Source of the DNA: Myxococcota bacterium
Lineage (GTDB): Bacteria; Myxococcota; UBA4151
Reading direction: 5' to 3'
Length of the DNA: 6,723 nt
NCBI GenBank assembly: GCA_028823075.1
Contig: JAPKCE010000106.1
Span: 1 to 6,723 of the forward strand
The notes below the pieces were generated by a model, which did no database searches, was not told the origin of the DNA, and saw only the letters and a program-made list of their open reading frames with translations. Of this stretch, positions 6,111 to 6,723 are shown piece after piece. The position numbers and the translations under genes were made by a program. How positions within the stretch are numbered: position 1 is the first letter of the stretch; the number at the start of each line of letters is the position of its first letter.

Positions 6111-6723
6111 GACGACCATCTCGCGACCCCGCGATTTTTGGCGTTCTACGTTCCCAACGGCATACAGTCTGTCGGCTGGACCCCCGAGCGCGAGGGGCTC
6201 AACTTTGATCTTAAGACCATCCTCGCTCCGATGGCTTCGCTGCAAGGCCGCTTTCGTATCATCAGTGGCCTGCGCAACGATCCGGCTCGGCCGGACGGTC
6301 CTGGCGATCACGCGGCGGGTACCGGTTCATTTTTGACGGCCGCCCATTGTTATAAAACCGATGGTGCGGGTATTCGCAATGGCATCAGCTTGGACCAGGT
6401 CATCGCCAATGAAATCGCCGCTGATCACCCCTTTCGAAGCCTCGCTTTAAGTTCGGAAGGCGGCGGTAACGCGGGCGGCTGCGACTCGGGTTATAGTTGT
6501 GCTTACAGTCGAAATATATCGTGGCTCTCGGAGACAACACCGGCCCCCAGAGAGGCTCGCCCGCACATTCTTTTCGAGCGCCTTTTCGGGTCGGCTGCGT
6601 CGAGGTTAACACCTGAGCAGCGTGCTCGTAGGTTGCTTCAAAAACGCAGTATGCTCGATTATTTAACCGCCGATGCCAGGGACTTGTCCTCGCGAATGGG
6701 CACTGCTGACCAGTCGAAACTCG
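6018..6723 (+). CDS. DUF1552 (HXXSHH-type) Tat-exported protein, N-terminal 235 residues, runs off the window end
   Basis: ATG overlaps the stop of the DUF1592 gene (ATGA) behind AGGAGG. The leader is a twin-arginine signal: N4-R5-R6-Q7-F8-L9, a hydrophobic stretch at 11-25, and a likely cleavage after A29-W30-A31. The mature part matches DUF1552 proteins: RFLAFYVPNG (39-48), RIISGLRN (80-87), GDHAAGTGSFLT (96-107), SLDQVIA (124-130) and PFRSLALSSEGGG (138-150). Pfam named this family for a conserved HXXSHH motif, which would lie downstream of the window. Family members are usually above 400 residues, so about half is visible. Tat export implies folding, perhaps with a cofactor, before translocation to the periplasm. 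The gene almost always accompanies a DUF1592 gene, as here; the joint role is unknown. Cys111, Cys155 and Cys161 are present. Confidence 0.93.
   Translation, partial: MSFNRRQFLRGLGGSLLLPFLPSALPRRAWADDHLATPRFLAFYVPNGIQSVGWTPEREGLNFDLKTILAPMASLQGRFRIISGLRNDPARPDGPGDHAAGTGSFLTAAHCYKTDGAGIRNGISLDQVIANEIAADHPFRSLALSSEGGGNAGGCDSGYSCAYSRNISWLSETTPAPREARPHILFERLFGSAASRLTPEQRARRLLQKRSMLDYLTADARDLSSRMGTADQSKL

Noticed and set aside
1..6723. CRISPR arrays, tRNA or rRNA genes, insertion sequences, terminators
   Set aside because: No regularly spaced repeats, tRNA-like folds, transposase sequence or terminal repeats were seen. Nearly the whole window is coding, and the only gap is 114 bp.

Overview
The window holds two divergent transcription units from what looks like a Gram-negative bacterium with secreted lipoproteins, probably Myxococcota or a related former deltaproteobacterial lineage. 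The grounds are moderately GC-rich DNA, Asp-Ala-Gly linkers behind lipoboxes, a DUF1592-type and DUF1552-type gene pair, and a giant cysteine-rich secreted protein. Planctomycetes also carry the DUF1592/DUF1552 pair. However, the DUF1592 protein here lacks the N-terminal cytochrome-like heme domain often seen in planctomycete versions and is instead a short-linker lipoprotein. This taxonomic placement is an inference.

Layout. (1) Bases 1-3813, minus strand: one uninterrupted reading frame of 1271 codons that leaves the window without a stop. I checked every in-frame triplet. It encodes the N-terminal part of a very large putative lipoprotein with two cysteine-rich regions, a middle that looks beta-rich, a long helix-rich part, and two hydrophobic/Gly-Ala segments near the window edge. 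I cannot assign it to a named family. (2) Bases 3814-3927: a 114-bp divergent intergenic region that must carry the 5' control signals of both units. (3) Bases 3928-6021, plus strand: a complete 697-aa lipoprotein with the domain order DUF1587, CBM60-like, DUF1595, DUF1592, DUF1588 (with a CxxCH heme motif) and DUF1585. (4) Bases 6018-6723, plus strand: the first 235 codons of a DUF1552-family protein with a twin-arginine signal, overlapping the previous gene by 4 bp behind a strong AGGAGG ribosome site.

Working together. The two plus-strand genes are translationally coupled and form the DUF1592/DUF1552 pair, whose biochemical role is unknown. One partner is predicted to be Sec-exported, lipid-anchored and possibly heme-bearing, and the other Tat-exported. 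The divergent giant protein has a Sec/lipoprotein signal followed by an Asp-Ala-Gly linker almost the same as that of the DUF1592 protein, so both may be displayed at the same cell surface. No RNA genes, CRISPR arrays, insertion sequences or attachment sites were seen.
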